IMG/VR virus record: IMGVR_UViG_3300042518_001860
Coordinates: 1 to 64,000 of that record
Strand: one strand, 5' to 3'
Source: a virus
Length of the DNA: 64,000 nt
Shown piece by piece: positions 55,088-64,000 of this stretch (position 1 is its first letter; the number at the start of each line of letters is the position of its first letter). A program made the translations under genes and the position numbers. The notes under the pieces are model-generated. The model made no database searches. It saw only the letters and a list, made by a program, of their open reading frames with translations, and was not told the origin of the DNA.

Positions 55088-56826
55088 TGGCCATCAACAT
55101 CCCTCCGAACCTGACCTCGGGGAATATCCGACGAGACTTCGAGGCCATCTGGGCGGACCTTCGGAGGATGATCCCGCAGGTCGCCCCTGAGTGGACCTAC
55201 TACGAGGATGATGACGTCGGAGCAGCGCTACTTCAGTTCGCCGCCTACTTGGCGGATCACGCGCATTACCGCGCTGATGCTGTCATGCGAGATGCAGTAC
55301 CTACGCGCTCCCCATTTCGGGAGACTGTGCGGGAGTTTGCGGAGTGGCTTGGTTACCTTGCCCGCCGTCCAACAGCCGCCGAGGTAGACGTCACCTTCTC
55401 TATTGAGACCGCCCTCGCCGACGACCTCAGTATCCCTGTTGGTACTCGAGTATCCGGCACTGGGCCTTCTGGGTCTGTCACCTTCGAGACCACGGATGAG
55501 GTCATCCTTCCTGCCGGAGCCACCTCGGTCGGGGCGCATGTCGCTCAAGGGACAACCCGGAGTGGCGCGCTTCTAGGGTATGCCACAGGCTCGAGCTTCG
55601 AGAAGTTCGCCATCCCCGACGCGGATTGTTTGTTCAACTGGCTCGATGAAGAGATCGTAGTGACAGTTGACGGCGCGGAGGCGAACCACTACCGATGGCC
55701 GGCACTCCTGACCTCTGACGTGTTGGGGTTCTGGGTCCGTCAAAACGGCTCAGGGCTCCTCGAGATCCGTTTTGGGGACGGGACCTTCGGGAGGAGTCTT
55801 CCGCCCGGAGCGGAGGTGCGCGCCACCTACCGACGTGGTGGGGGTTCTGTCGGGAACGTTGGTGCCGGCGCCGTCGATACGGTCCTGAGCTCTGTGGAGG
55901 ATGCTGAGGGGACTCCTGTCACCCTGACCGTCACGAATGACAGCATGGCCGCCCCCGGGCTCCCGGAGGAGACCTTGGCGAGCATCCGGGGGAACGCCCC
56001 TGCGTTCTTCCGTTCCCAGAACCGCGCCGTCACGGTCAACGATTATGCGGTGCTGGCCATGATGGTGACTGGGGTATTCAAGGCCCGCATTGTGACCAGC
56101 GGGGTCAATGGTGTTCGTATCGCGATTGTTCCCACTGGCCTGTCGACCGGCGTACGGGTAACCGACACTCTGAAGGCGCGCGTAGTCCGCGCGCTTGACC
56201 CTGTCAAGATGGCCACTGATGTGGTCTCTGCCGAAGCTGCGAGGCTCATCCCGGTTGACGTCGAACTCGTTGTTCGGGCGCATCCGGGTAAGCGGAATGG
56301 AGTCGTCCGGGAGGCGATCCGCCAGCGATTCATTAGTGACGAGGGAATCTTTGCCGAGGAGGTCAATGACCTTGGCCGGACCCTGTGGTTCAGCGACATG
56401 GTAGGAAGCATTGAAGCTGTTGACGGAGTCAACAATTTCGATGTCGTGCGATACTGTCGCCGCCCGGTGTTGACCTGGGACACCTACCTCGGAGATGCAG
56501 GGCTCTCTAGTTCCGGGGTGACGACCAACGCCACGACCCAGGCTCAAACCTGGACGATCACCATGGTCAACTCGACGGAGTTCATTGTCGAGGGAAGCGT
56601 CTCTGGCGCCCAAGAGAACACCGGTACTTTGGGTGCTGTGTACTCAGACGATGCGGGCGAGATCTCTTTCACGATTGATGCCGGTCTTGTTGATCTGGCA
56701 GAGAACGATTCTGGTACTATCGTGGTCGGCAAACTCGTTGGGAACATCGAGATTGCACAGGATGAGTTCCCCATCTTCGACTCGAAGAGTACGCGAATTC
56801 GAGTCAGCGGAGGCATCGGAGCTTGA
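55087..56826 (+). CDS. Baseplate wedge protein J/gp6-like, 579 aa
   Basis: The ATG shares a base with the gp25-like stop, and this gene order (W then J) is standard. Characteristic regions: TYYEDDDVGAALLQFAAYLA, DVTFSIETALADDLSIPVGT, LEIRFGDGTFGRSLPPGAEV and VGAVRNVGAG-like GGSVGNVGAGAVDTVLSSVE, then NDSMAAPGLPEETLASIRGN and FFRSQNRAVTVNDYAVLAM. It forms the wedge ring that triggers contraction. The C-terminal 100 residues form an extra beta domain (TWTITMVNSTEFIVEGSVSG). Confidence 0.92.
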   Translation: MAINIPPNLTSGNIRRDFEAIWADLRRMIPQVAPEWTYYEDDDVGAALLQFAAYLADHAHYRADAVMRDAVPTRSPFRETVREFAEWLGYLARRPTAAEVDVTFSIETALADDLSIPVGTRVSGTGPSGSVTFETTDEVILPAGATSVGAHVAQGTTRSGALLGYATGSSFEKFAIPDADCLFNWLDEEIVVTVDGAEANHYRWPALLTSDVLGFWVRQNGSGLLEIRFGDGTFGRSLPPGAEVRATYRRGGGSVGNVGAGAVDTVLSSVEDAEGTPVTLTVTNDSMAAPGLPEETLASIRGNAPAFFRSQNRAVTVNDYAVLAMMVTGVFKARIVTSGVNGVRIAIVPTGLSTGVRVTDTLKARVVRALDPVKMATDVVSAEAARLIPVDVELVVRAHPGKRNGVVREAIRQRFISDEGIFAEEVNDLGRTLWFSDMVGSIEAVDGVNNFDVVRYCRRPVLTWDTYLGDAGLSSSGVTTNATTQAQTWTITMVNSTEFIVEGSVSGAQENTGTLGAVYSDDAGEISFTIDAGLVDLAENDSGTIVVGKLVGNIEIAQDEFPIFDSKSTRIRVSGGIGA

Positions 56827-57731
56827 GTACCACCACCTACTACAGCATCCAACTCCCTGGTGAGGGGGATCAGGATTGGGTGACCAAGCTCAATCAAGCC
56901 CTCGCCACCATCACGGAGAAGATGGTCCGCAACCAGATGCCTTCCAGCGCCACCCTGCGTTGGGGAGACATCTCAGGCGGGAACTACATCGAGGTGTCCT
57001 CCACGGACGGCGTGAAGATTGTAGGCGGACTCCACCACGGGACCACTCCAGGTCGCAGTCTCCGACTGCCTCAGGGCGAGGAGTTCCCCAGCGACCCGGC
57101 GGTGGGGCAGGTCTTCCTCCGTTCCGACGAGGGGCTGCTGTACTTCTACTATGATGGGGACTGGCAGGCACTCAGCAACCCGAGCAGCGAGTCCGTTTCG
57201 GCCGCTGGTGGCCTCCTCGTCACTGACCTCGGGACCGACTTGGGCGGCATTGTAGTTTCAGATGGTGAAGGCGCCACCGAGATCGTCGCGCCTGGAGCGG
57301 ACAATACTGTTCTGGCCAGCGCCTCTGAATCGACCACCGGGTGGGCCCTGCGCACCGTGCTGCAGCTCCTCGGCTTCGCACTCGCCAAAGGCGAGCTAGC
57401 TGTAGGCGTAGGCTCTGAGACTGCGGAACCCCTGGAGCCTGGCGCTGATGGTGAGGTCCTCGTCGCAGACGCCGACGAAGACCAGGGGTTGCGCTGGGCT
57501 TCAGTTGCGGCATTGGTCAACGAGTTCTTTTCTACCAAGGGGCAGATACTGGCGCGGGGCGCTTCGGACCCTGTTGCTGTTGATGCTCCAGCCTCGAACA
57601 ACCAAGTCCTCATCTCGGACAGCTCGGCAGGCGCGGGTGCGCGGTGGGCTGACCAATCCGAACTGGGGGCCCTCCCCGGGACACGAACGCGCGTGGCAGG
57701 AGATCTCTACCTGTACGCCAACTACCTCTGA
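56823..57731 (+). CDS. Structural protein, fibre or baseplate accessory, 302 aa
   Basis: TTG start overlapping the wedge gene. Begins TTYYSIQLPGEGDQDWVTKL, a start seen in phage fibre-associated proteins, then a LRLPQGEEFPSDPAVGQVFL motif with FLRSDEGLLYFYYDGDWQAL, widespread in tail fibres. The rest is Gly/Ala/Ser-rich with repeated GADGEVLVADADEDQGLRWA and NNQVLISDSSAGAGARWADQ units. Likely a fibre or its adaptor. Confidence 0.65.
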   Translation: MSTTTYYSIQLPGEGDQDWVTKLNQALATITEKMVRNQMPSSATLRWGDISGGNYIEVSSTDGVKIVGGLHHGTTPGRSLRLPQGEEFPSDPAVGQVFLRSDEGLLYFYYDGDWQALSNPSSESVSAAGGLLVTDLGTDLGGIVVSDGEGATEIVAPGADNTVLASASESTTGWALRTVLQLLGFALAKGELAVGVGSETAEPLEPGADGEVLVADADEDQGLRWASVAALVNEFFSTKGQILARGASDPVAVDAPASNNQVLISDSSAGAGARWADQSELGALPGTRTRVAGDLYLYANYL

Positions 57732-57740
57732 GAGAGCGTC

Positions 57741-58157
57741 ATGGCAGAGAGCGCAAACTTCATTCAGACTCCGAACAACGTGTCAATCCGGATCGACTCG
57801 GGCGACTCCCTGGAGACACTGGATTGGCAAGCCGGGGCGAACGGCGGGCGTCTTCGGCAGATCTATGTTCGCGTGGAGGCAGATCAAGATGTGGTAGTGG
57901 CCGTCGCGATCAAGATTGGGAACCTCATCTGGCCATTCCTTCGAACTATTCCAGCCTCCATCCCGACGACTTCTGTGGCGACCGACACTTCTCCACCCAC
58001 CGCGTTGCTGCACGTCGGGTCTCTTCCGCACCTTTCGGAAGAGAACGACAATCGTGGCCTGAATTTCGCGGAAGGGGATGGGGTGCGAATGCACATTCTC
58101 ACGGAACTCGATGCGGGGGAGTACGTCTACTTCTTTGCCTTCGGGGATGACTACTGA
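57741..58157 (+). CDS. Structural protein of unknown role, 138 aa
   Basis: ATG behind GAGAG. Beta-rich (SIRIDSGDSLETLDWQAGAN; LRQIYVRVEADQDVVVAVAI; RMHILTELDAGEYVYFFAFG). Jelly-roll or fibre-like; no family recognised. It belongs to a run of five tail-tip genes. Confidence 0.6.
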   Translation: MAESANFIQTPNNVSIRIDSGDSLETLDWQAGANGGRLRQIYVRVEADQDVVVAVAIKIGNLIWPFLRTIPASIPTTSVATDTSPPTALLHVGSLPHLSEENDNRGLNFAEGDGVRMHILTELDAGEYVYFFAFGDDY

Positions 58158-58909
58158 TGCGACCACCCTTTCCCATCAAGGATGTCGCTCGTCTGAGTTA
58201 CCGCTTCCTCGATGAGGAAGGGTTGGTGGCCGACCCCCGTGACATCCGGCGCTTCACCGAGGCGCACGTCCGCGCGGACGCCGGAGACCCGGTATTGGGG
58301 GCCTTCCGACCATATGATATCCCAGTCAGCGTGATCACAAGTGTGACTCGAGGTGTCCTACGCCTCGGTGGTGCCGCAACGTTGGCGCCCATCGCCATGC
58401 GAACGGGTTCTGTAGAACTCGACGTTGTCTGCGAGGTGGGGCTCACGCCGGGGTTGGCAGACGCCAGTCACAACACTTTCGTTGGTTGCTTCATCGGAGT
58501 GGGTGATGATGCGGCCTTCGTTGCCCTCCATCGTGAAGGTGCGGACCGATATCTGACCGTCCATGACCCTGACGGCGGCGGTGCTGACTTTGAGATGCCC
58601 GTAGTCGTGGCTCGAAGTGGGACTATTGACTTGACTGATATGACAGTCTCGCAGGATGCCGTCTCCGCAACATCACCCCTCATTTGGGGTACACATGCGC
58701 TCCTTCGACTGCGGCGCAAGGCTACAATGATCAAGTCGTGGGTCTCAATGGACCGCGGCCACTCTTGGAACGCGGTGGGCTCGGACACCTTCATTGATGA
58801 CGAGACCGAAGCCGTTCTGGGCTTGTGCATTTCTGACTCAGAAGGAGCCGCCAGTCGTTTCTACGGCGTCAAGTTCCTCAACCCTGCAAGTGATGTTGGT
58901 CTGGACTGA
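58157..58909 (+). CDS. Structural protein, concanavalin-like fold possible, 250 aa
   Basis: The ATG shares a base with the previous stop. Beta-rich with MRTGSVELDVVCEVGLTPGL, FVALHREGADRYLTVHDPDG, ALLRLRRKATMIKSWVSMDR and EAVLGLCISDSEGAASRFYG. The order of strands resembles concanavalin-A-type lectin domains that phages use to bind sugars; this is inference from pattern. Confidence 0.6.
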   Translation: MRPPFPIKDVARLSYRFLDEEGLVADPRDIRRFTEAHVRADAGDPVLGAFRPYDIPVSVITSVTRGVLRLGGAATLAPIAMRTGSVELDVVCEVGLTPGLADASHNTFVGCFIGVGDDAAFVALHREGADRYLTVHDPDGGGADFEMPVVVARSGTIDLTDMTVSQDAVSATSPLIWGTHALLRLRRKATMIKSWVSMDRGHSWNAVGSDTFIDDETEAVLGLCISDSEGAASRFYGVKFLNPASDVGLD

Positions 58910-58912
58910 CTC

Positions 58913-60136
58913 ATGCCTCTCGGCCCTTACGGACAGGATCTCTACGGCGTCGGGGAAGAAGCGTACCCGTATGCTCTTAGGTCCTTCTCCGTCCGACCTG
59001 GAATGCAAGGCCCGCAGGTTGTCCTCACCTGGGGGCAGCCGAGTCTCCCTATTGCTGCCCTCGAGATCCGCCGTAAGTTGGGGGAATATCCCAGGGACAT
59101 GGAAGATGGCACCCTTGTTGTTCGTGAGGAGGGTGACCCCAGTTCACTTTCGAGCTTCGTAGACGTCAGCAGTACTCTCCTCCCCGACGCCGAGCCGGGA
59201 GAGTCTCAGTGGTGGTACTACCGCGCCTTCACGCTTCCTAAAGCTGGCGCGCTGAGTTCACAGTTTGGAGACGCCGCCTACAAGAAGTTCGTCTTCTCCG
59301 GGGTTGGGTCTCGCCCCACCACAGATGCAATTCCTACTCTTGGGAAGATGCCCCTAGCTTACCACGTCCAAAACGATGGGGGTGGCATTGCAGGTCTGCA
59401 GATCCAAACGGCGCCTACTTCGGGGGGTCCTTGGATCACTGTAAACTCATTTGGAGTTGGAGCAGGTGCCACCGCCCGCGTTGAGGTGGCATCCTGCCTA
59501 GAGTATGTCCGTCTGCGGTGGGCTGCAGGCACGGGGACCCTTTACGCTTGGATGGTCGTTCACAATCCCCCGACATGGGGGACAGGGCAAGAAATGTGCG
59601 CCCCTGCCCTTGTTTTCAAGACAGGCAAGCACATGCGCGCTGCGATTGAGGGTGGTCACCTCCCTCACGTCTACCTCGACTACGACGTCATCAACGCCAC
59701 CTCAGTCCAAGAGAGTGAGGGGGAAGACGGGGAGATCTTCAACTTCGGCGAGGATGGGCAGGCTCGAGGGCACCTCTGGAAGTTCCTCTGCATTATGCTC
59801 GCCGAGTTTGACCGGGTGGATGCCTACCTGCGAGCTGTGACCCAATACGCGCCCGACATCGACAACATGCCGGAGATGCTGTTCGCCCACGTTGCGCACC
59901 AGCTTGGTTACCCTCTTGAGCAGGGGGAAAGAGCACTTGATGATCTCCGCGCGGAGCTCTTCCGCGTGGCAGGTGTCTGGAAGGCAAAAGGGACTTCTAC
60001 CCTCGTCCTCGCCGCTTGTCGACAGGTGTTTGGCCTCGTCCCGCGTGTACAGGAAGGTGCCGGCCGAGTGTTTCGGGTGGCAGATCCAGACCTCTATGGT
60101 AGAGTCTACGACAGCAACGACTCCATCGGCGACTGA
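58913..60136 (+). CDS. Tail protein I-like protein with N-terminal beta domains, 407 aa
   Basis: The C-terminal part is a P2 gpI-like module: DNMPEMLFAHVAHQLGYPLE, then RALDDLRAELFRVAGVWKAK and GTSTLVLAACRQVFGLVPRV. The N-terminal part includes an FN3-like domain (GPQVVLTWGQPSLPIAALEI; WYYRAFTLPKAGALSSQFGD) and a beta domain (VQNDGGGIAGLQIQTAPTSG) related to the 38335 product. Protein I completes the wedge and carries fibres. ATG shortly after the previous stop. Confidence 0.82.
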   Translation: MPLGPYGQDLYGVGEEAYPYALRSFSVRPGMQGPQVVLTWGQPSLPIAALEIRRKLGEYPRDMEDGTLVVREEGDPSSLSSFVDVSSTLLPDAEPGESQWWYYRAFTLPKAGALSSQFGDAAYKKFVFSGVGSRPTTDAIPTLGKMPLAYHVQNDGGGIAGLQIQTAPTSGGPWITVNSFGVGAGATARVEVASCLEYVRLRWAAGTGTLYAWMVVHNPPTWGTGQEMCAPALVFKTGKHMRAAIEGGHLPHVYLDYDVINATSVQESEGEDGEIFNFGEDGQARGHLWKFLCIMLAEFDRVDAYLRAVTQYAPDIDNMPEMLFAHVAHQLGYPLEQGERALDDLRAELFRVAGVWKAKGTSTLVLAACRQVFGLVPRVQEGAGRVFRVADPDLYGRVYDSNDSIGD

Positions 60137-60138
60137 AC

Positions 60139-60720
60139 ATGGCCCACAGCATCGAAATCCTGAGTGACCCTCTCCAGTTCAACGACCGCGCCTGGCGGCT
60201 CGTAGCTGCCACCGTGGACAACAGCGGGCAGCGGAAGAATGGCAGGGCATTGACCGCTGCCATCTTCAAGCTCGAGGATGAGACGTGGTGGAACGCTACT
60301 ACGAATGCGTGGCAGGCCATTCGTGTCGAGAACGATATGACTGAAACTGCGCTCGTCGGTCTGCACACTCTCGTGCTGGACAGCACAGAGCTCTCGCCGA
60401 CGGGGGCGGAACTCAACCTCGTTGTTGAAGTCACGATTGACGACCCCGCAGGTCACTCTCACATCCACTGTGTTCACTTGCGGAACAGTCTCGGTTCTTT
60501 CCCCATCGAAGACGAGGCCGCCCCTAGCGCCATCACGACAGTGGCTCAACTCTTCAATGCGCTGGCTGCCGTCGTGGCGAACAATATGTTCATTGACGAC
60601 AGCGCGAAGCAGCTCATCATCTACCAGTCTGATGGTGAGACGGCTGCACTGACTTTCGACCTCAAGGATGCTGCCGGACTGCCTTCCACGCTCGAGCCCT
60701 TCATTCGCACGAGGGCGTGA
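60139..60720 (+). CDS. Structural protein, 193 aa
   Basis: ATG two bases after the tail-I stop. Beta-rich N-terminal part with DRAWRLVAATVDNSGQRKNG, ALVGLHTLVLDSTELSPTGA and VVEVTIDDPAGHSHIHCVHL, then a helical FNALAAVVANNMFIDDSA and QLIIYQSDGETAALTFDLKD, common in phage fibre or baseplate accessory proteins. Probably a fibre-linking protein. Confidence 0.62.
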   Translation: MAHSIEILSDPLQFNDRAWRLVAATVDNSGQRKNGRALTAAIFKLEDETWWNATTNAWQAIRVENDMTETALVGLHTLVLDSTELSPTGAELNLVVEVTIDDPAGHSHIHCVHLRNSLGSFPIEDEAAPSAITTVAQLFNALAAVVANNMFIDDSAKQLIIYQSDGETAALTFDLKDAAGLPSTLEPFIRTRA

Positions 60721-61091
60721 TGGGTCTGTTGACCTTCGGCTTTGGGCCACGGCAACGCCTCGTCTCAGGAGGCCTGGGTCAGCGCGTGCAGCAGACTGCG
60801 CACCCCTCCTGGTTCAACACCCCCGTGGTCGACCCGGACAACTACGCATCGGACCGAATGGGGCAGGATGGCGATCCCGAGTATGCTGTCTTCACCCCTG
60901 ACCCAGATTGCGTGTACAATGCTCGCGCACTTGAAATCTATTTGCCCCAGGATGTGCCGCTGCCTCCGGGTAGCATGGACCGTATCTTGAACCAGATGCG
61001 GCTCATGCGTCCGGCGACATGCACGATTCGCGTCACGGAGAGTCGCGGCCCAGAGCGCCTCCTGATGCCTGCTTCGCGAGGTGAAGAATGA
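60717..61091 (+). CDS. Tail-tip structural protein, 124 aa
   Basis: GTG start (ATG next to it) overlapping the previous stop. Contains GFGPRQRLVSGGLGQRVQQT, then IYLPQDVPLPPGSMDRILNQ and CTIRVTESRGPERL. Not recognised. It lies immediately before the tail spike, so a fibre-attachment role is possible. Confidence 0.58.
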   Translation: MMGLLTFGFGPRQRLVSGGLGQRVQQTAHPSWFNTPVVDPDNYASDRMGQDGDPEYAVFTPDPDCVYNARALEIYLPQDVPLPPGSMDRILNQMRLMRPATCTIRVTESRGPERLLMPASRGEE

Positions 61092-64000
61092 GCACTGGCT
61101 CCTACTATCGGTTCGGCCTTCACAACGAGCGCGCCCACAGGCAGTCGATCCTGCTGCAGCGCAGTCGGAACGGTCGTCCGGTCTACGTCGAGAGTGCAGA
61201 CTTCACCGACTGGGCACGGATCATCCGCAAGCAGATCAACCGCGTTGCGCGCCTTCATCGGAGGGGCGTGAATGGGGAGGGTGCGTGGGCGCTCCTGCCA
61301 GACCCGAGCAGCCCGAACAACAACTTCTGGATCGGCGGCGGGGAGAACACAGACGCCACCGCTAAGGAGGCTTGGGTCGGCGGGTTCTGCGCTTTGATGC
61401 ACCGCACAGTCAGCTTCGACGCACTCCGTTCTGGAGAGTTCAGTGAGCTTGACGCCGCCTGTATCCACCACAAGGCCACCTCGACTGCGGCCGGTCAGAT
61501 CGTGGACCGCAAATCGAAATTCGGGATCAACGCACTTGTGGGCTTCACCGTTCATGTCGAAGGCGCTGGTGACTTCGAGGTGAGCAGCAATACTGCCACG
61601 GTCATCCATCTCGATGGGTTTGACCCTGCAGATTACCCAGACTTGCCCGCCCGTCCTTGGTATTGGGTTCCCCCGCAGACCCTCGAGGCGGAGACTGAGT
61701 GCCAAGTCTACCTCGATGTCCATCTCGAGGATTGGGGCATGGAGGAGGACCCTGCGCTGAATCATAATGCAGGTGGCTCCCCCGTCGAGTGCGCGCGCCG
61801 CGAGGTTCTCGTTCGCAAGGTCTGGATTCGGCAGAACACGACCACGCCCGAACTTCCCATCGAGGACTATGTCGACGCCACGCAGGCGCAGCATTACGTC
61901 CTGTACCTCGGTTCCATCACACGCCGAGCGGATGTGGATGCAATCGCTGAAGAGGATATTGATCTCGAGGATGTTGAGATCTTTGCTGCCTCTGGTGATG
62001 AGCTGGACTTGGCCCGTGACTTTGCCCACTTCGATGTGGGAGCCGATCACGATGACGACGGTGAATTCCCCCTCCAGCCTCGCAACCTCGCGGAACGACT
62101 GTCGCGGGAAGACTCGTGGATCGTGGTCGGTCCTACTGGGGACCCGGGCATCTATACCGGACATCTCGGTTTGCAGGATGCTCTCGAGCTTCCTGGCACC
62201 CACACCATCTTCCTGCGCAACGGGATCTATCCCATCTCCAAGGACCTGGTGATTAGCAGTAGGTTTACCATCATTGGAGAGTCCAAGCAGGCCATCATCT
62301 CCTTCAACACGACCTCATACGGAATCACCGTGGAAGGTCGCGCCCGCCTCGAAAACCTTACAATTCAGGCCAGTGGCTCCGCGGACCGCGCCTGTGTGTT
62401 CCTCGGTCGGAACGCGGTTGTGGACTCCTGCTGGTTCTATCACGGTGGCTCTTCATCCCACCCGTTTGTGCGCGTAACCCGGGATGCTTCTACCGGAGGT
62501 GGCGGTACAGTCTTCCGAGATTGCCAGTTCCGTGGAAGTGGGCCATTGCTTCGTGTCGAGTCTGAGTCTACTTCGGCTCGGGCCTCATCAATGGACGTCA
62601 CGGGCACCTCTCCTCTGGCCGCTGATAATACCGCCTCCACTCGGCATCTACTCGGCGTGGACTTTGAGCGATGCAAGTTCTATCGGACCAGTAGCGCAGG
62701 CGCGAACCCTGACGAGGCTAACACGGCCGCGGTGCAGGTTCGTGGGGGCGGGGATCTCGGCTTCTCTCGATGTTTCTTTGCTGGCCTGGATGCCCCCGTT
62801 CTTCATGTAGGCTATGCCAACTTCAAAGACAACGCGGACTACATTGGACAGGTGACCCTCGACCGCTGCCACTTCTTGGCACTCTGTGTCGCGGGTAGTG
62901 CCTACACCACCGCCAGCTTGGTCAACCATACGAGCGGCTACGCTGCGTTCCTTGACTGCTCTTGGAGCAGTACCCGCCCCCTGGGTGACGACTCTCCCGG
63001 TCCGCGTCGACTGCTCGAGACCTACCTCAGCGGTGACCGCAACGGCGGCCTGTCCATCAAGGGCGGGCGTATGCTGGTGCGCGGCAACGATGACGCCTTC
63101 CAGCTTCTCGCTGGGTTGAGCGTCCGCATCACAGGGAGCGGGATGCAGGCCTCGGTGGATGGACTTGAGCTCTGGCAGGAGGACCTGCGCATTGGCGCCC
63201 TGGCTTTCTCCTCTTGCACCTCTGAAGAGTCCAGTATCACCTTTAGCAACGTCATGTGCAGTATCAGCAACGCGACGAATGCTATCTGGTGGTCAGGTAA
63301 CACCCATCTGCACAATATCGAAGTCAACTCGAGTCGGATGTCGTCTGATCCAGAGACCAACGTTGCGACCTGCACTTCAGTGGCTGCACTGCTCTTCACC
63401 ACGACAGACGTCTTTGGGGATCTCACACACGATCTCCCCCTACGTCCCAGTGGCTCCTCTTTGCGTGTCATTCGCCATCCCTACGCGGGCGTAGCAGCAA
63501 GAGGTGCGGGTGTCTCTGGCTCGACAGAGGTGCAGCTCTCGGACTTGGTTGTTGACGGGCTCTTCAATGGCAGTGCCGTCACCTCCTATGGCATCATCGT
63601 GCGCAACATTCGCGGCGCTGAGATCCGTGGCGCCCACATCAGCGGTGTCCAGTTCACTGGCGTCTATGACGAAGACCACATCACGAGGATGTCTGGGATC
63701 TCGGTTTCCGGCTTTGCGGAGGCCTACCGAAACTCAGAGAACTACGGGCTTTTTAGCGAAGGTTCCGGGGCTCCGGCGTGGGAAGCCGCTGCGCAGCCCT
63801 ATGTGGAGCGCAAGAGTGGGGTCTATGGGGCGAAGTCGATCTCTGGTCTTCGCGTCTTCCCGTGTCCCGAACTGAGTAATCGATCTGGAGCCATTGCACT
63901 CACAATGCTGCCAGGTCATCTCGGCCCTGTTCATGCTTCTGTCGAGCAGGTAGAAGGGGCCACGGTTGGTGCGTGGCTCACAGCTATCGGCGCCGCCGGG
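61088..64000 (+). CDS. Tail spike with right-handed beta-helix, at least 971 aa (partial)
   Basis: The ATG overlaps the previous stop, and the frame stays open to the right edge (971 codons). The N-terminal 330 residues are a head domain (IRKQINRVARLHRRGVNGEG). From about residue 355 the sequence is a pectate-lyase-type coil repeat: LQDALELPGTHTIFLRNGIY, PISKDLVISSRFTIIGESK, then ITVEGRARLENLTIQASGSA, RACVFLGRNAVVDSCWFYHG. Such spikes bind and often cut surface polysaccharides. The end is missing. Confidence 0.85.
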   Translation, partial: MSTGSYYRFGLHNERAHRQSILLQRSRNGRPVYVESADFTDWARIIRKQINRVARLHRRGVNGEGAWALLPDPSSPNNNFWIGGGENTDATAKEAWVGGFCALMHRTVSFDALRSGEFSELDAACIHHKATSTAAGQIVDRKSKFGINALVGFTVHVEGAGDFEVSSNTATVIHLDGFDPADYPDLPARPWYWVPPQTLEAETECQVYLDVHLEDWGMEEDPALNHNAGGSPVECARREVLVRKVWIRQNTTTPELPIEDYVDATQAQHYVLYLGSITRRADVDAIAEEDIDLEDVEIFAASGDELDLARDFAHFDVGADHDDDGEFPLQPRNLAERLSREDSWIVVGPTGDPGIYTGHLGLQDALELPGTHTIFLRNGIYPISKDLVISSRFTIIGESKQAIISFNTTSYGITVEGRARLENLTIQASGSADRACVFLGRNAVVDSCWFYHGGSSSHPFVRVTRDASTGGGGTVFRDCQFRGSGPLLRVESESTSARASSMDVTGTSPLAADNTASTRHLLGVDFERCKFYRTSSAGANPDEANTAAVQVRGGGDLGFSRCFFAGLDAPVLHVGYANFKDNADYIGQVTLDRCHFLALCVAGSAYTTASLVNHTSGYAAFLDCSWSSTRPLGDDSPGPRRLLETYLSGDRNGGLSIKGGRMLVRGNDDAFQLLAGLSVRITGSGMQASVDGLELWQEDLRIGALAFSSCTSEESSITFSNVMCSISNATNAIWWSGNTHLHNIEVNSSRMSSDPETNVATCTSVAALLFTTTDVFGDLTHDLPLRPSGSSLRVIRHPYAGVAARGAGVSGSTEVQLSDLVVDGLFNGSAVTSYGIIVRNIRGAEIRGAHISGVQFTGVYDEDHITRMSGISVSGFAEAYRNSENYGLFSEGSGAPAWEAAAQPYVERKSGVYGAKSISGLRVFPCPELSNRSGAIALTMLPGHLGPVHASVEQVEGATVGAWLTAIGAAG

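Noticed and set aside
60938-62203. Minus-strand open frame of about 420 codons opposite the tail-spike gene
   Set aside because: The plus frame from 61088 is continuous, has a coupled start and encodes a beta-helix. The minus frame is Arg/Val-rich and lacks a ribosome site.
1-64000. tRNA genes, CRISPR arrays, insertion sequences and attachment sites
   Set aside because: Looked for cloverleaf-like ends, regularly spaced repeats, transposase or integrase motifs; none seen by eye. A tRNA scan and repeat search would be needed to exclude small cases.

Overview
The window is a contiguous piece of a large tailed-phage genome with a contractile tail (myovirus morphology), G+C roughly 55-60 %. Evidence is a complete, collinear virion module: terminase large subunit, portal, XkdF-like protease, HK97-fold capsid protein, tail sheath, tail tube, 1318-residue tape measure, baseplate hub, spike, gp25-like and J-like wedge proteins, tail protein I and a beta-helical tail spike cut by the right edge. 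Nearly every gene lies on the + strand with ATGA, GTGA or TGATG overlaps, as in long phage operons. The only minus-strand gene I can support is a fragment at the left edge. No tRNA, rRNA, CRISPR, transposase or integrase was seen. The host is uncertain. Sigma70-like promoters, AAGGAG ribosome sites and very frequent CTCGAG hexamers would fit a fairly GC-rich Gram-negative host, possibly a myxobacterium-like lineage, but that is only inference.

Layout. 1-196: start of a minus-strand gene with a 27-base in-frame repeat. 197-1416: about 1.2 kb without a gene, full of inverted repeats, a 35-base direct repeat, a G-rich tract and a very AT-rich tract; it may be a control or replication region. 1417-16671: accessory and early genes in short operons, each behind a TTGAC/TTGCA-N17-TA promoter. 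They include a sirtuin, two pentapeptide-repeat proteins, an Ala/Tyr-repeat protein, an SGNH hydrolase, a GC-richer cassette of Ead/Ea22-type genes (10276-12763), two MazG-like proteins and a secreted glycine-rich protein. 16733-25209: nucleotide and nucleic-acid genes (DEDD exonuclease, ThyX, RdgC-like protein, thymidine kinase), a lysis-type transglycosylase, and a two-component system (response regulator plus membrane histidine kinase). 25206-36057: packaging and head genes ending in a strong terminator. 36097-64000: neck, tail, baseplate and fibre genes.

How the genes work together. ThyX, thymidine kinase and MazG-like proteins would shape nucleotide pools. Terminase and portal fill a head built from the capsid protein, a protease and a probable scaffold. 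Neck genes join it to a sheath/tube tail whose length is set by the tape measure, and the baseplate carries fibres and a spike. The sirtuin, sensor kinase and pentapeptide proteins look like tools for acting on the host.

Most notable: a phage-encoded histidine kinase/response regulator pair; a DnaJ-type zinc-finger domain inserted inside the terminase nuclease domain; a phage sirtuin; at least five genes whose promoters place the transcription start at the start codon (leaderless), in a phage whose other genes mostly have good ribosome sites; a recurrent AACTGTTG(C/T)A element at early promoters; and three small early genes that each need a +1 frameshift.
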